A DNA stretch of 64,000 bases, from NCBI GenBank assembly GCA_910584575.1, contig CAJUBG010000011.1, forward strand, positions 1-64,000, written 5' to 3'. Under the pieces are notes generated by a model. That model saw nothing but the letters and a program-made list of their open reading frames with translations. It did not search any database and was not told where the DNA came from. The translations under genes and the position numbers were made by a program. Shown in pieces: positions 1 to 9,419 of the stretch. Position 1 is the stretch's first letter; each line of letters opens with the position of its first letter. Source of the stretch: an uncultured Dorea sp. (GTDB taxonomy: Bacteria; Bacillota; Clostridia; Lachnospirales; Lachnospiraceae).

Positions 1-3000
1 TCTTTTTTATGGAATAAGTTAAATATACAGGGAACGACGAACAAAGTCAATACAGTTCCGTATATCAATCCACCGATTGTTACGACTGCCATAGGCTGAA
101 CCATGTCCGCCCCCATGCCGACTCCGACTGCAAGCGTCGATAAACCAAGGATTGTCGTAAGAGCCGTCATGATAATCGGACGAAGCCTGGTCATTCCGGC
201 CTCAACCAGAGCATCCTGCTGTTCCATTCCATTTTCAATTAGCTGATTAGCATAGTCAATAAAGACAATTCCGTTATTTACAATAATACCCGAAAGCATT
301 ACAAATCCAATCATGGCAATGACACTCACCGGCATCTGGGCGATATAGAGCGCCAGAAGTCCTCCGGTAAATGCAAGGGGCACGGTAAACATAACGATAA
401 AGGGCGAGCGCATGGACTGGAACTGTGCCACCATGATAAGATACATGAACACCAGCGCAAGGGCAAGCATCTTGAACAGTTCAATCATCGCCTCCATAAT
501 CGTCTCGTCCTCGCCTGTCATCTTAATCTCATAACCCTCCGGCGCACTGTAACCTCCCAGGGCTTTCTTCACCCTGCTGCTTACCAGGCCGATATTATCC
601 CCGTCTTTAATCTCCGCCGTCACAGACATATAGCGGCTCTGGTCCTTGCGGCTGATTGCCTTCAGGCCGGACGCATCCTCAAACGTCGCAATATCCGAAA
701 GCCTGACCTCCTCCTTGGTTCCATCCTGCTTCTGCGCCGTCACCGTAAGGTTCTTTACATCCTCGCGCGTCATACTTTCATTTGCATCATCCAGCACATA
801 GACATCGTACTCATTGGTATCCGTTGACAGGGTTGTTGCCGTCTTTGCCTCAGAAAGCTTTCCGGCAAGGTCCTGATATACCTGCGCCACCGTAAGGCTA
901 TGCTGCGTTGCCTTCGCCTTATCCACAATAACCCTGAGTTCTTCCTTGTTGTCCTCGGTCCCGTCCGATACATTCTGCGTCCCCTTGGTATCCTCCACGA
1001 TTTTCTTGACATCCTTTGCAATCTTCTGAAGCCGGTCTAAATCCTTTCCCTTAATCTGAATATTGATTCCCGCGCTTCCAAGGGCGCTCATATCCATGTT
1101 AGACATATTGACCGTCAGCTCGCCGTCAAGATCCTTCGTAACCTTTTCGATTTCCTTCTTAAGCTGCTCATTGGACATGGAAGGATTCTCCTTCGTTGTG
1201 GCATAAAAGGAAATGCTGTTGCTCTCCGACTGGCCTCCTCCCATCATGGAAGCGGACGCCACCAGACCTCCCACATCCTCGATGTCTTTGATTCCTCCCA
1301 CGCGTTCCATCACTTCATCAGCAATCTTCGCAGTTTCCTCAAGGCTGGTTCCCTTTTCCGTTTCCAAATCCATACTAATCTGGGTACTCTCCATATCCGG
1401 CATGAACTGGGTTCCCCTCGTCAATTCCAGAGCGATGCTTCCCACGAACAAGAAAAGCGCACCCAGAATAACCAGGATTTTATACTTCAATGCGCCTCTG
1501 AGCATATTCCCGTAAATAGAGCGCACCCTGATAAAAAATCTTGACTCCTTGTCTTCTGTTTTCTTAAGCAGACCTGCGGACATCATCGGAACCAGCGTCA
1601 GGGCAACCAGGAGGCTGGCAAGCAGGGAATATGCAATCGTCAGCCCCATATCCACAAAGAGCTGCCTTGTGACTCCTGATGTAAATACGATTGGAAGGAA
1701 CACGCATACCGTCGTCAGCGTTGACGCCGCGATTGCCCCTCCAACCTGCCGCGCCCCTTCGATAGCCGCCATTTTTGCAGAAGCGCCTTCTTCGTTTCTC
1801 ATCCGGTAAATATTTTCTATCACGACGATGGAGTTATCCACCAGCATACCTACGCCAAGGGCAAGCCCTGACAGAGAGATGATATTCAGCGTAACTCCTG
1901 AGAAGTACATTGCAACCAATGCCGTCATGATACTGATCGGGATAGAGCAGGCAATTACGAATGTCGGACGGATGCTTTTCAAAAATACCAGAAGAATAAT
2001 GATCGCCAGGATTGCGCCATATACCAGGTTATCCAACACAGAATTCACAATCAAGTCGATATAAACTCCCTGGTCCATCAGGACAACCGTATCAATATCC
2101 GAGTTATCCTTCTTTACTTGCTTGAGGCGCTCTAACACCCGATCACTCACATCGCCTGTCGAGTATCCGGTCTGCTTCTGAATCATCAGCATGACTCCGG
2201 CATTGCCGTTAATCTTCGCATACGTCTCGTCTGCATTGCTAGCTATCTCCACGCTCGCCACATCCGACAGCTTCACAGGGTCAATTCCTTCCATGTCAAC
2301 CAGCACCAGGTCCTTAAGCTCTCCGATGTTCCTGAATTTCTCACCGACACGGATCAGGAAATCAATTCCTTCCTCTTTGACATAGCCTGCCGGCATACTG
2401 AAATTCTCCGCAGTCAAGATGGTCTTAACCATGTCCGCAGTCAGCAGGCTGCTCATATCCGCACCGGCAGACGCCTCCTCCATTGCGGATTCCATCTGAG
2501 CCTCCTGCATCTGCAAAGCAGATTCTCCCGCCGCAAGCTGCGCCGTTCCTTCTCCAATTCCCACCGCTGCCTCAAGCTGGGCAGAGGCAAGCTCGCCTCT
2601 CGCCTGGGCAAGAGTCATAGCCCCCTGATTAATCTGCTGCTGCATAGCCTCAAGCTGGCTTTTTCCGGCAGTCAACTGATTTCTGCCCTCCATAAGCCCT
2701 GCCTCCTGCTGCTCTAACTGCTGGAGGGTGCCCACCAACGCCTCCCGCGCCGTCTCATAGACGCCGTCTCCTACGACTGCCTCAAGCTCTGTAAGCTTCG
2801 CCTCAAGCTCTGCCTTCTGTTCCTCCGTAAGACCGATATCCGGCAATTCAAGAGTTCCTTTAATCTCGTCATACTGCGCCTTCGCAGAGTCAAGCTCTGT
2901 AAGCTTCGCCTGGGCCTCCGCTTTACCGGCCTGAAGCAAGGCAAGGTTCTGTTGAAGCTGCGTCTCGGCAACATTTAACTCCGCCATCTTCTCCGTAATC

Positions 3001-3776
3001 TCTAACTGTGCCTGTTTGATTTCCTCGCTTTTCATGGAAATCTGTGACTCAGCCTCAGATAACCCTAAGGAGGCTTGCGCCTTCCCTGATTCCAGTGCCG
3101 CCTTTCCGCTTGCCACCTGGGCTTTCGCCTCATCCAGAGCACTTTTGGCGTCGTTTACCTTCTTCTCCAATTCTGCCTTAATCTCGTCGTTTAATTCTGT
3201 GACTCTCTGTTCATTAACTGTAATCTCTACCGTTTCTTCAATGCTTCCCGTCACCGTAACAGACGCCACGCCCTCCACGCTCTCCACTTCGGGAATGACC
3301 TGCTGTTCGATAATCTTGCTGGTATTTGCCGCATCCTCGCCTTTTGCGCTGACTGCAGCGACCAGTACCGGCATCATATCCGGATTCAGCTTCATAATGA
3401 TAGGATTGGACACCTCGTCCGGCCAGAAGCCCTGAATCTGGTCAAGGCTTTCCCGCATCTCAATGGTAACTGAATCCATGTTTGCCGTCTGGTCAAATTC
3501 CAGGACCACTGTGGATGCATTTTCATTGGAAATGGACTGGACAGTCTTAATATTGCTGACCGTCGCCATGGTCTGCTCTACGGGTTTTGTCACAACCTGT
3601 TCAACTTCTTCGGGGCTTGCGCCTATGTACGTGGTCATGACAATGGCATATGGAAGGTTCATACTCGGCAGAAGATCTACGGTCATACTGCTGAAAGAAA
3701 CTACTCCCAAAATGATGATGAGCACTACGCCTACTACTACTGTGTACGGTTTTTTTACGCTGAATTTTGATAGCAT
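1..3776 (-). CDS. RND-family efflux transporter (HAE1/AcrB-like) with coiled-coil insertion, 3' end outside window
   Basis: Continuous reading frame of about 1258 codons running off the left edge. It begins MLSKFSVKKPYTVVVGVVL, an N-terminal membrane helix typical of RND pumps, and later shows RND signatures: a first transmembrane bundle (IRPTFVIACSIPISIMTALV; GLALGVGMLVDNSIVVIENI) and a second one near the window edge (PFIVMFTVPLAFTGGLLALY; GIIVNNGIVFIDYANQ). The ATG at 3776 follows an AGAGGG ribosome site. Residues roughly 190-440 are a long Glu/Lys/Gln/Ala-rich coiled coil inserted in the first extracytoplasmic loop, so the protein is much longer than the usual 1030-1060 residues. RND pumps export drugs, lipids or peptides using the proton gradient; the substrate here is unknown. 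Its promoter overlaps a perfect inverted repeat, so it is probably repressor controlled. Confidence 0.93.
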   Translation of the reverse strand, partial: MLSKFSVKKPYTVVVGVVLIIILGVVSFSSMTVDLLPSMNLPYAIVMTTYIGASPEEVEQVVTKPVEQTMATVSNIKTVQSISNENASTVVLEFDQTANMDSVTIEMRESLDQIQGFWPDEVSNPIIMKLNPDMMPVLVAAVSAKGEDAANTSKIIEQQVIPEVESVEGVASVTVTGSIEETVEITVNEQRVTELNDEIKAELEKKVNDAKSALDEAKAQVASGKAALESGKAQASLGLSEAESQISMKSEEIKQAQLEITEKMAELNVAETQLQQNLALLQAGKAEAQAKLTELDSAKAQYDEIKGTLELPDIGLTEEQKAELEAKLTELEAVVGDGVYETAREALVGTLQQLEQQEAGLMEGRNQLTAGKSQLEAMQQQINQGAMTLAQARGELASAQLEAAVGIGEGTAQLAAGESALQMQEAQMESAMEEASAGADMSSLLTADMVKTILTAENFSMPAGYVKEEGIDFLIRVGEKFRNIGELKDLVLVDMEGIDPVKLSDVASVEIASNADETYAKINGNAGVMLMIQKQTGYSTGDVSDRVLERLKQVKKDNSDIDTVVLMDQGVYIDLIVNSVLDNLVYGAILAIIILLVFLKSIRPTFVIACSIPISIMTALVAMYFSGVTLNIISLSGLALGVGMLVDNSIVVIENIYRMRNEEGASAKMAAIEGARQVGGAIAASTLTTVCVFLPIVFTSGVTRQLFVDMGLTIAYSLLASLLVALTLVPMMSAGLLKKTEDKESRFFIRVRSIYGNMLRGALKYKILVILGALFLFVGSIALELTRGTQFMPDMESTQISMDLETEKGTSLEETAKIADEVMERVGGIKDIEDVGGLVASASMMGGGQSESNSISFYATTKENPSMSNEQLKKEIEKVTKDLDGELTVNMSNMDMSALGSAGINIQIKGKDLDRLQKIAKDVKKIVEDTKGTQNVSDGTEDNKEELRVIVDKAKATQHSLTVAQVYQDLAGKLSEAKTATTLSTDTNEYDVYVLDDANESMTREDVKNLTVTAQKQDGTKEEVRLSDIATFEDASGLKAISRKDQSRYMSVTAEIKDGDNIGLVSSRVKKALGGYSAPEGYEIKMTGEDETIMEAMIELFKMLALALVFMYLIMVAQFQSMRSPFIVMFTVPLAFTGGLLALYIAQMPVSVIAMIGFVMLSGIIVNNGIVFIDYANQLIENGMEQQDALVEAGMTRLRPIIMTALTTILGLSTLAVGVGMGADMVQPMAVVTIGGLIYGTVLTLFVVPCIFNLFHKK

Positions 3777-3840
3777 GTGGGGCCCTCTTTCTGTGTGCTT
3801 ATACCCAAGGGCCAGAATTACGGTGTGCCCTTGAATACAG

Positions 3841-3870
3841 ATTTACATATTATTAAAATAATATGTAAAT
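3841..3870. promoter_or_regulatory. Perfect inverted repeat, likely repressor operator of the RND gene
   Basis: Two perfect 14-base arms (ATTTACATATTATT and its complement) separated by AA. The site touches the -10 hexamer of the RND promoter and covers the predicted start of transcription, a position typical of TetR- or MarR-type repressors. No matching regulator gene is in the window. Confidence 0.6.
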
Positions 3871-3897
3871 CATAGCACTTGATACTTTAATTGACAA
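3869..3897 (-). promoter_or_regulatory. Sigma-A type promoter of the RND gene
   Basis: On the minus strand TTGTCA (3892-3897), a 17-base spacer and TATGAT (3869-3874), pointing to the RND start codon at 3776. Confidence 0.6.
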
Positions 3898-3988
3898 GAA
3901 TTCTGAAGTATAATGATAGCGTAGAATTATGATTTAATAGATAATTTATAAACATTTTAAAAACATTTTACTGAATTGGAGTATTAAT

Positions 3989-4723
3989 ATGGAACGAAAA
4001 AAAATCCTGGTCACAGGGGCTTCCCGTGGAATCGGGCGGGCGATTGCCCTAAAATTTGCAGCAAACGGATATCACTTATTTTTGAATTGCCATACTTCCG
4101 CTACTCAGCTTCAGGAGGTGAAGCGTTTCATTGATGAGGAATATCATTCTCCCTGTGAGATTGTTCTGGGGGATGTAGGGAATCCAGAAGACGTGGCTTT
4201 CATGTTTGAGCAAATCTATCGTTCCTGTGAATGTCTGGATGTTCTCGTCAACAATGCAGGCATTTCCCATATAGGACTTTTGATGGATATGGAGAATGAC
4301 ACGTGGAGGCGTATCATGGATACCAATCTTTCTTCGGTATTCTACTGCTGCCGCGCCGCGATTCCTCCCATGATTTCGAGGAAACAGGGGAAGATTATTA
4401 ATATTTCTTCTATGTGGGGGACTTCGGGGGCTTCCTGCGAAGCGGCTTACTCAGCTTCCAAGGCAGGGGTGAATGGACTTACGAAGGCGCTTGCCAAAGA
4501 GCTCGCGCCAAGCAACATCCAGGTCAATGCCATTGCCTGCGGGGTGATTGATACGCAGATGAACCAGCAGTTGTCAGAGATGGAACGAATTGAGCTGGAG
4601 GAGGAGATTCCTGCGGGGCGGTACGGAACCGCCGGAGAAATTGCGCAGGTTGTATGGGATGTTGCACATGCGCCGGGATATCTTACAGGGCAGGTGATTG
4701 GGGTGGATGGGGGGTACTTGTAA
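3989..4723 (+). CDS. SDR-family oxidoreductase, 3-oxoacyl-ACP reductase (FabG)-like
   Basis: A 244-residue classical short-chain dehydrogenase. The NAD(P)-binding motif TGASRGIG is at residues 9-16, NNAG at 88-91, the catalytic Ser at 140/141 and the YSASK motif (Y154, K158) follow, and the end VIGVDGGY is typical of FabG. Such enzymes reduce 3-oxoacyl-ACP or other carbonyls with NADPH in the cytoplasm. It stands alone, without neighbouring fatty acid synthesis genes, so a role in bulk lipid synthesis is uncertain and another carbonyl substrate is possible. It is divergent from the RND gene and is followed by a hairpin terminator. Confidence 0.85.
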   Translation: MERKKILVTGASRGIGRAIALKFAANGYHLFLNCHTSATQLQEVKRFIDEEYHSPCEIVLGDVGNPEDVAFMFEQIYRSCECLDVLVNNAGISHIGLLMDMENDTWRRIMDTNLSSVFYCCRAAIPPMISRKQGKIINISSMWGTSGASCEAAYSASKAGVNGLTKALAKELAPSNIQVNAIACGVIDTQMNQQLSEMERIELEEEIPAGRYGTAGEIAQVVWDVAHAPGYLTGQVIGVDGGYL

Positions 4724-4741
4724 TCCCCCATCCATTTATTC
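4704..4741 (+). terminator. Hairpin terminator at the end of the SDR gene
   Basis: A 10-bp stem (4704-4713 with 4725-4734, TGGATGGGGG and its complement) overlaps the SDR stop codon and is followed by TTTATTCTAT. It separates the SDR from the convergent exoA gene. Confidence 0.5.
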
Positions 4742-5488
4742 TATCTCAAGCGCCACCGGACAATGATCTGATCCCATCACCTCCGTCAGAATCTCCGCTT
4801 TCCTCAACCTATCCTTCAGGCACTCTGACACGCAGAAATAGTCAATCCGCCACCCTGCGTTCTTGGCCCTGGCGCTGAAACGGTAAGACCACCAGGAATA
4901 GATTCCTTCTGCGTCCGGATAAAAATACCGGAACGTATCTACAAATCCCGCCTCAAGAAGCTCTGTAAACTTCCCCCGTTCTTCATCCGTAAAACCTGCA
5001 TTCTTGCGGTTCGTCTTGGGATTCTTAAGGTCAATCTCCTGATGCGCCACATTCAAATCCCCACAGAAAATCACAGGCTTTTTTTCCTCTAACCCCTTTA
5101 GATACGCCAGAAAATCCGTCTCCCACTTCATCCGATACGAAAGCCTGGCAAGTTCATTCTGGGAATTAGGCGTATACACGGTGACAAAATAATAATCTTC
5201 AAATTCCAGAGTAATGACGCGCCCCTCTTTATCATGTTCTTCTATCCCGATTCCATAGGAAACGGACAGAGGCTCTTTCTTCGTAAAAATAGCCGTTCCT
5301 GAATAGCCTTTTCTCTCGGCATAATTCCAATACTGATGATACCCTGGCGTCTCCAATGCAAGCTGCCCCTCCTGCATCTTCGTCTCCTGAATACAGAAAA
5401 TATCTGCGTCTGTCTCCTGAAAGAACTCCGTGAACCCCTTCTGCACACACGCCCTGATTCCATTTACATTCCATGATACGAATTTCAT
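4736..5488 (-). CDS. exoA: Exodeoxyribonuclease III
   Basis: A 250-residue AP endonuclease/3'-5' exonuclease of the ExoIII (Xth) family, acting in base excision repair. Visible motifs are WNVNG at residues 6-10, IQETK with the metal-binding Glu35, the CGDLNVAH block with the catalytic Asp/Asn, and the C-terminal GSDHCPV motif with the catalytic Asp-His. Length and motifs match the full family. The ATG is preceded by TTGGAGGATTTTATAG. It lies 16 bases after truA in the same direction, so the two genes are probably cotranscribed. Confidence 0.95.
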   Translation of the reverse strand: MKFVSWNVNGIRACVQKGFTEFFQETDADIFCIQETKMQEGQLALETPGYHQYWNYAERKGYSGTAIFTKKEPLSVSYGIGIEEHDKEGRVITLEFEDYYFVTVYTPNSQNELARLSYRMKWETDFLAYLKGLEEKKPVIFCGDLNVAHQEIDLKNPKTNRKNAGFTDEERGKFTELLEAGFVDTFRYFYPDAEGIYSWWSYRFSARAKNAGWRIDYFCVSECLKDRLRKAEILTEVMGSDHCPVALEIE

Positions 5489-5504
5489 CTATAAAATCCT
5501 CCAA

Positions 5505-6239
5505 TCAATAATAGACTTTCCGTAAGAACAGTCCCCTGGCAGGCGCAAGAAATCCTGCAAGGCTTCTGTCCTCCGCCGCAATCACCACAGGAAGCTTAGA
5601 AGCATCCCGCTTGCCTGTCCCAATCTCTAATAAAGTACCTGTCAGAATCCGTACCATGTGATACAAAAATCCCGTACCATAATAGGTAATCCTGACCTTC
5701 TCTCCATTGCTTACAATCTTGATATTCGTAATCCGCCGGATAGAATCCTTACAGTCCTTGTCATCGGTAAAACTGATGAAATTCTTAGGCCCAATCAGAT
5801 ATTTGGTAGCGTCGCGCATTGCGTCAATATTAAGCTTCTCCGGATAATGATAACAGTATCTCCTGGAAAATACATCCGGTTTCTCGCGACAGTCAATATA
5901 ATACTCGTATTTCTTACCCTTCGCGCTCTTGCGTGCATGAAAGCTGTTCCTTACCAGCTCTACCTTTACTACTCGAATATCCTCCGGAAGATACCGGTTC
6001 AAAGACTCTTTAAACTCATTCGTATCGTAAAGCTTCGACAGCTTCACGCTCACCACCTGCCCGCGGGCATGGACGCCCGCATCCGTCCTTCCTGAGCCGT
6101 CCACCTGGACGCGGTAGCCTACTAATTTGCCGATACTCCACTCCATCACAAACTGAATCGTATTATCCGTCGTGACCTGACGCTGCCATCCCTGATATCT
6201 GCTGCCATCATAAGCGATGGTTAATTTGTATGTTCTCAT
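5505..6239 (-). CDS. truA: tRNA pseudouridine synthase A
   Basis: A 244-residue TruA, which converts uridines 38-40 of the tRNA anticodon arm to pseudouridine. The catalytic motif GRTDAGVHA holds Asp53; the N-terminal YDGSRYQGWQRQ motif and the C-terminal FLYHMVR motif are intact. The ribosome site is GGGTGAGATAG before ATG. The gene follows the nrdR terminator and leads into exoA. Confidence 0.96.
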   Translation of the reverse strand: MRTYKLTIAYDGSRYQGWQRQVTTDNTIQFVMEWSIGKLVGYRVQVDGSGRTDAGVHARGQVVSVKLSKLYDTNEFKESLNRYLPEDIRVVKVELVRNSFHARKSAKGKKYEYYIDCREKPDVFSRRYCYHYPEKLNIDAMRDATKYLIGPKNFISFTDDKDCKDSIRRITNIKIVSNGEKVRITYYGTGFLYHMVRILTGTLLEIGTGKRDASKLPVVIAAEDRSLAGFLAPARGLFLRKVYY

Positions 6240-6297
6240 CTATCTCACCCAATCTAAACGTTTTTCGGATACTTCTCTGTTCTTTGTCCAACAAGGT

Positions 6298-6335
6298 AAA
6301 AAGGAAGAAGCAAACGTTCCTGCTTTGCTTCTTCC
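6298..6335 (-). terminator. Intrinsic terminator of nrdR
   Basis: On the minus strand GGAAGAAGCAAA, a 9-base loop and TTTGCTTCTTCC form a perfect 12-bp stem (6303-6314 with 6324-6335), followed by TTTTT. It lies 70 bases after the nrdR stop. Confidence 0.85.
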
Positions 6336-6406
6336 CCTATTCTACCACTTATTTAACATCTTAGCAAATATCTTCTGTATCAAATATATTCCAAATCTTC
6401 CAAAGG

Positions 6407-6856
6407 CTATTTCAATATCTTCTTAAGCTCGTCCATAAATGTATTCACATCCTTGAATTCCCGATAAACGGACGCAAATCTCACATATGCCACCTCATCC
6501 AAGTCCTTCAATTCCTCCATGACAATCTCTCCCACACGGCTGCTTGGAATCTCCTTGGCCTCCAGGCTGAATACCTTTGTCTCTATCCTGTCAATCGTGC
6601 GCTGAATGTCTACCGCCGATACCGGACGTTTATAACATGCCCTAAGAATCCCGTTCTCAATCTTGCCGCGGTCATACTGCTCGCGGTTGTTATCCTTCTT
6701 AATAATAATCAACGGAATCGTCTCGACCTTCTCGTAAGTTGTAAAACGCTTTCCGCAGGCGTCGCAGGAACGGCGGCGGCGAATGGAATTGCCGTCCTCC
6801 GCAGGTCTGGAATCAATCACTCTGGTATCTAACTGGCTACAATACGGGCACTTCAT
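6407..6856 (-). CDS. nrdR: Transcriptional repressor NrdR
   Basis: 149 residues with the two-part NrdR layout: a zinc ribbon (Cys3, Cys6, Cys31, Cys34) with an arginine-rich IRRRRSCDACG stretch, then an ATP-cone (roughly residues 47-137) that senses ATP/dATP. NrdR represses ribonucleotide reductase operons when deoxynucleotides are sufficient. No nrd genes are in the window. It has its own promoter and terminator, so it is monocistronic. Confidence 0.96.
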   Translation of the reverse strand: MKCPYCSQLDTRVIDSRPAEDGNSIRRRRSCDACGKRFTTYEKVETIPLIIIKKDNNREQYDRGKIENGILRACYKRPVSAVDIQRTIDRIETKVFSLEAKEIPSSRVGEIVMEELKDLDEVAYVRFASVYREFKDVNTFMDELKKILK

Positions 6857-6893
6857 CTTGCATTGTTTTCCTTTCTCTCATCTTAGTAAACCT

Positions 6894-6923
6894 AGTATAC
6901 AACGCAGTAATATAAGAAGTCAA
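6894..6923 (-). promoter_or_regulatory. Promoter of nrdR
   Basis: On the minus strand TTGACT (6918-6923), an 18-base spacer and TATACT (6894-6899), just upstream of the nrdR ribosome site. Confidence 0.6.
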
Positions 6924-6941
6924 ATTGTATTTTGGTTATTC

Positions 6942-8612
6942 TCATTTTTTCACAACCGCCCGCAGCCCATCCTCCATATTCTCAAGCGTAACCTCTAATC
7001 CGTGAAGCTCTGCTATCTTCTTCACCAGAAACAGTCCAAGGCCCATATGCTTTTCCTTCTTCCCCCTGCTTTTATCTTTGGTATAGAACAAGTCAAAGGC
7101 ATGAAGAAGCTCATTTGCCTCCATGGGCGTTCCCGTATTCTCAATCACACAGCTTTTTGCTTCAGTCCTGATAAGTATCCTGCCGTCTGGCACATTATAT
7201 TCCACCGCATTAGAGAGCAGATTCCAGACTGCCTTGGCAAGATATTCCCTGTCGCCCTCCACCAGGAAATCCTCCCTCTCCTGGTGCTGAACCTGAATAT
7301 TCTTCTCGTCAATCATCGGCTCAAGCCTCTCCATCTCCTCCCGAACCAATGCCCCGAAAGATACCGTCTCCTTCTTAAGCGCCAATTCCTCGGAGTCCAG
7401 CTTCGATATGTCCATCATATCCTCTACCAGATGATCCATCTCCTCCGTCTGCCCGATAATCTGAGTAAGATAATATTCCCTCTTTTCCTCCATATTGCGC
7501 TCAATCAGATTCTCCGCGAAATTCCGGATAATGCCAAGCGGCGTCTTAAGCTCATGAGCCATGGCATTGGTAAAATCCCGTCGGGTTTCCTCCAGCGCCA
7601 TCTGACGGGTATAAATCCGGTTAAACGCATCTATAACCAGAAACATACACGCAAGCGTCAGCGCCAGCCCTGCCACATAGAGATGCTTCATATAATGAAT
7701 CGCGTCAGCCCAGGTTCTCTCCTCCATCCGGATTAATATGTAAGCGGATGGCTCGGCTATATCCCCGACCTTCAGTTGATGTCCGGCTTTGAACTCCCAT
7801 ACTCCATCTGAATAAATCCCCGGATACTCTATTTGCCTATCCCATGAGAAGCTCCCCTCCTGCGGGAAATCATGCAGGAATTTACTGCTGGTCCATCTGT
7901 GCCACCTCTCATAAGAGGTCATATAAGGAAATATAACATCGGGGGCGCGAAGCTCTCCGTTTTTCTTCTTTTCTTCACTGATTTGTGAATTGGTCCACTC
8001 CCAAACCACCTCGCCGCCCTGCTTTTCATTCCCCTCCTGACCTTCCTCCCAGGTCATCTCCTGGACATAGATATTGTATAACTCCTCACCGTCAGGAGAC
8101 GTCTGTATCAAAATCCCATATTTCCGCGGCAATGTATCATCCGCGGCAGTCCGGCTCTCCTTCTCCCTCCAATAATATTCGGCTAACTCCTCCTTCTGTT
8201 CAAACGTAAGATAATCATCCAGCACATAAGGCCCATATCTTACCTGGGAGGTATCCTCCGAATACATAGTATCCCCGATTGCATCATAGCTTTTTGCCAA
8301 CAGCTTCTGTTCTTTGTCATAAACAGCAACCGAAATGTTCAACTGCGGGTTCATCTCACTCCAGAAATACTCATTCACCATGCACTGATAATATTCTTTT
8401 TTCTGAGAATCATTCTCAATTTTCTCCTCCTGATACGCCGCTTTTCTGTATATAGACGTCGCCACCTGATCGAACATTTTGATGTAATCATCCTCAAATT
8501 TCTCCTTAACCAACAGTGTTACAAGCCCCATCGTTACCAGATACATTGTGAGAAATCCTGCCACAATCGGTTTCCAAAAGCTTTTCTTTTTCCTGCTCAA
8601 TGTTCCTTTCAT
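6942..8612 (-). CDS. Sensor histidine kinase
   Basis: 556 residues. One membrane helix lies near residues 12-35, then a large extracytoplasmic sensor region of about 270 residues, a second helix near 308-330, a HisKA domain with the phosphorylated His in MAHELKTPLG (about residue 352), and a HATPase domain with WNLLSNAVEYN and the GLGLFLVKKI G-box. The start was placed at the ATG at 8612 because it follows GGAGGTGGTACA and forms an ATGA overlap with the response regulator stop; an upstream in-frame ATG would lie well inside that gene. The layout is VanS-like. The sensed signal is unknown; the sensor region matches no domain I recognise. Confidence 0.92.
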   Translation of the reverse strand: MKGTLSRKKKSFWKPIVAGFLTMYLVTMGLVTLLVKEKFEDDYIKMFDQVATSIYRKAAYQEEKIENDSQKKEYYQCMVNEYFWSEMNPQLNISVAVYDKEQKLLAKSYDAIGDTMYSEDTSQVRYGPYVLDDYLTFEQKEELAEYYWREKESRTAADDTLPRKYGILIQTSPDGEELYNIYVQEMTWEEGQEGNEKQGGEVVWEWTNSQISEEKKKNGELRAPDVIFPYMTSYERWHRWTSSKFLHDFPQEGSFSWDRQIEYPGIYSDGVWEFKAGHQLKVGDIAEPSAYILIRMEERTWADAIHYMKHLYVAGLALTLACMFLVIDAFNRIYTRQMALEETRRDFTNAMAHELKTPLGIIRNFAENLIERNMEEKREYYLTQIIGQTEEMDHLVEDMMDISKLDSEELALKKETVSFGALVREEMERLEPMIDEKNIQVQHQEREDFLVEGDREYLAKAVWNLLSNAVEYNVPDGRILIRTEAKSCVIENTGTPMEANELLHAFDLFYTKDKSRGKKEKHMGLGLFLVKKIAELHGLEVTLENMEDGLRAVVKK

Positions 8613-9292
8613 TGTACCACCTCCGAATTTACTACGGATAAACGATATCCGAATTTCCGGACAGTATCTATGGTACATCCGCACAAGCCGAGGGCCTTAC
8701 GCAGTTTTTTGATATGATTGTCCACCACCCTTTCATTTCCGTCAAAATCATATCCCCAGAAGCGAATCAATAATTGCTCACGGCTGTAAACCCGCCCTGG
8801 ATTCTGTATCAGAAATAAAAGCAGCTCATATTCTTTCGGCGGCAGAGGAATGATTTCCCCATGCTTAAAGACCTCGCGTCTTTTCGTATCCACCTTAAGA
8901 CCGCCCAGTTCTATGAAAGCATTAAGCCCTTGAAGCCTCCCTATCAGCGCCATCGCCTTGGCATATAGTACCGGCAGGGAAAATGGCTTTGTCACATAAT
9001 CATCCGCCCCCAGAGAATAACCGTTCAGCTTGTCCTCCTCCAGCACACGGGCAGTAATAAAAATAATCGGCACATCACAACTTTTACGAATCTGGCGGCA
9101 TACGGCAAAACCATCCCGATTTGGAAGCATCACGTCCAGCAGAACCAGATGAAAGCTTTGCACCTCCAACATCTCCAAAGCCTGTACCCCATCTTCAGTT
9201 GTCTCCACACGCCATCCCTTGCCCGTAAAATAGTCTGCGGCAGCCTCTGCAATCAGGCGGTCATCCTCTACAATCAATAATCTCAACTCCAT
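8609..9292 (-). CDS. OmpR/PhoB-family response regulator
   Basis: 227 residues: receiver domain with acidic pocket Glu9/Asp10/Asp11, phospho-acceptor Asp53 (LLDVMLPNRDG) and the conserved Lys in DDYVTKPF, then a C-terminal winged-helix DNA-binding domain (PPKEYELLLFLIQNPGRVYSREQL). The ATG at 9292 has GGAGA upstream and starts the family-typical MELRLLIVEDD; an ATG six codons earlier has no ribosome site. It overlaps the kinase gene by four bases, so the pair is translationally coupled. Target genes cannot be told from the sequence. Confidence 0.94.
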   Translation of the reverse strand: MELRLLIVEDDRLIAEAAADYFTGKGWRVETTEDGVQALEMLEVQSFHLVLLDVMLPNRDGFAVCRQIRKSCDVPIIFITARVLEEDKLNGYSLGADDYVTKPFSLPVLYAKAMALIGRLQGLNAFIELGGLKVDTKRREVFKHGEIIPLPPKEYELLLFLIQNPGRVYSREQLLIRFWGYDFDGNERVVDNHIKKLRKALGLCGCTIDTVRKFGYRLSVVNSEVVQ

Positions 9293-9329
9293 ATACGTTC
9301 TCCATATCAACCTGTCTGTATATCATATG

Positions 9330-9356
9330 CAGAAAATGTCCGGACACATATTTCTG
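9330..9356. promoter_or_regulatory. Dyad in the promoter region of the two-component operon
   Basis: A 10-bp perfect core TGTCCGGACA with partly symmetrical CAGAAA/TTTCTG flanks. On the minus strand a TATGAT -10 element sits at 9322-9327 without a good -35, and the dyad covers that -35 position. Binding by the response regulator itself is an inference. Confidence 0.35.
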
Positions 9357-9419
9357 TATGGTGGTACATTATCATTCCAATATATCCTTTTCGTATCCTT
9401 TAGAAAATAATTACAACCT

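Noticed and set aside
3909..3914. TATAAT on the plus strand as -10 element of the SDR gene
   Set aside because: No acceptable -35 hexamer lies 16-18 bases upstream; TTGACA at 3891 is only 12 bases away, and the same bases form a better promoter on the minus strand.
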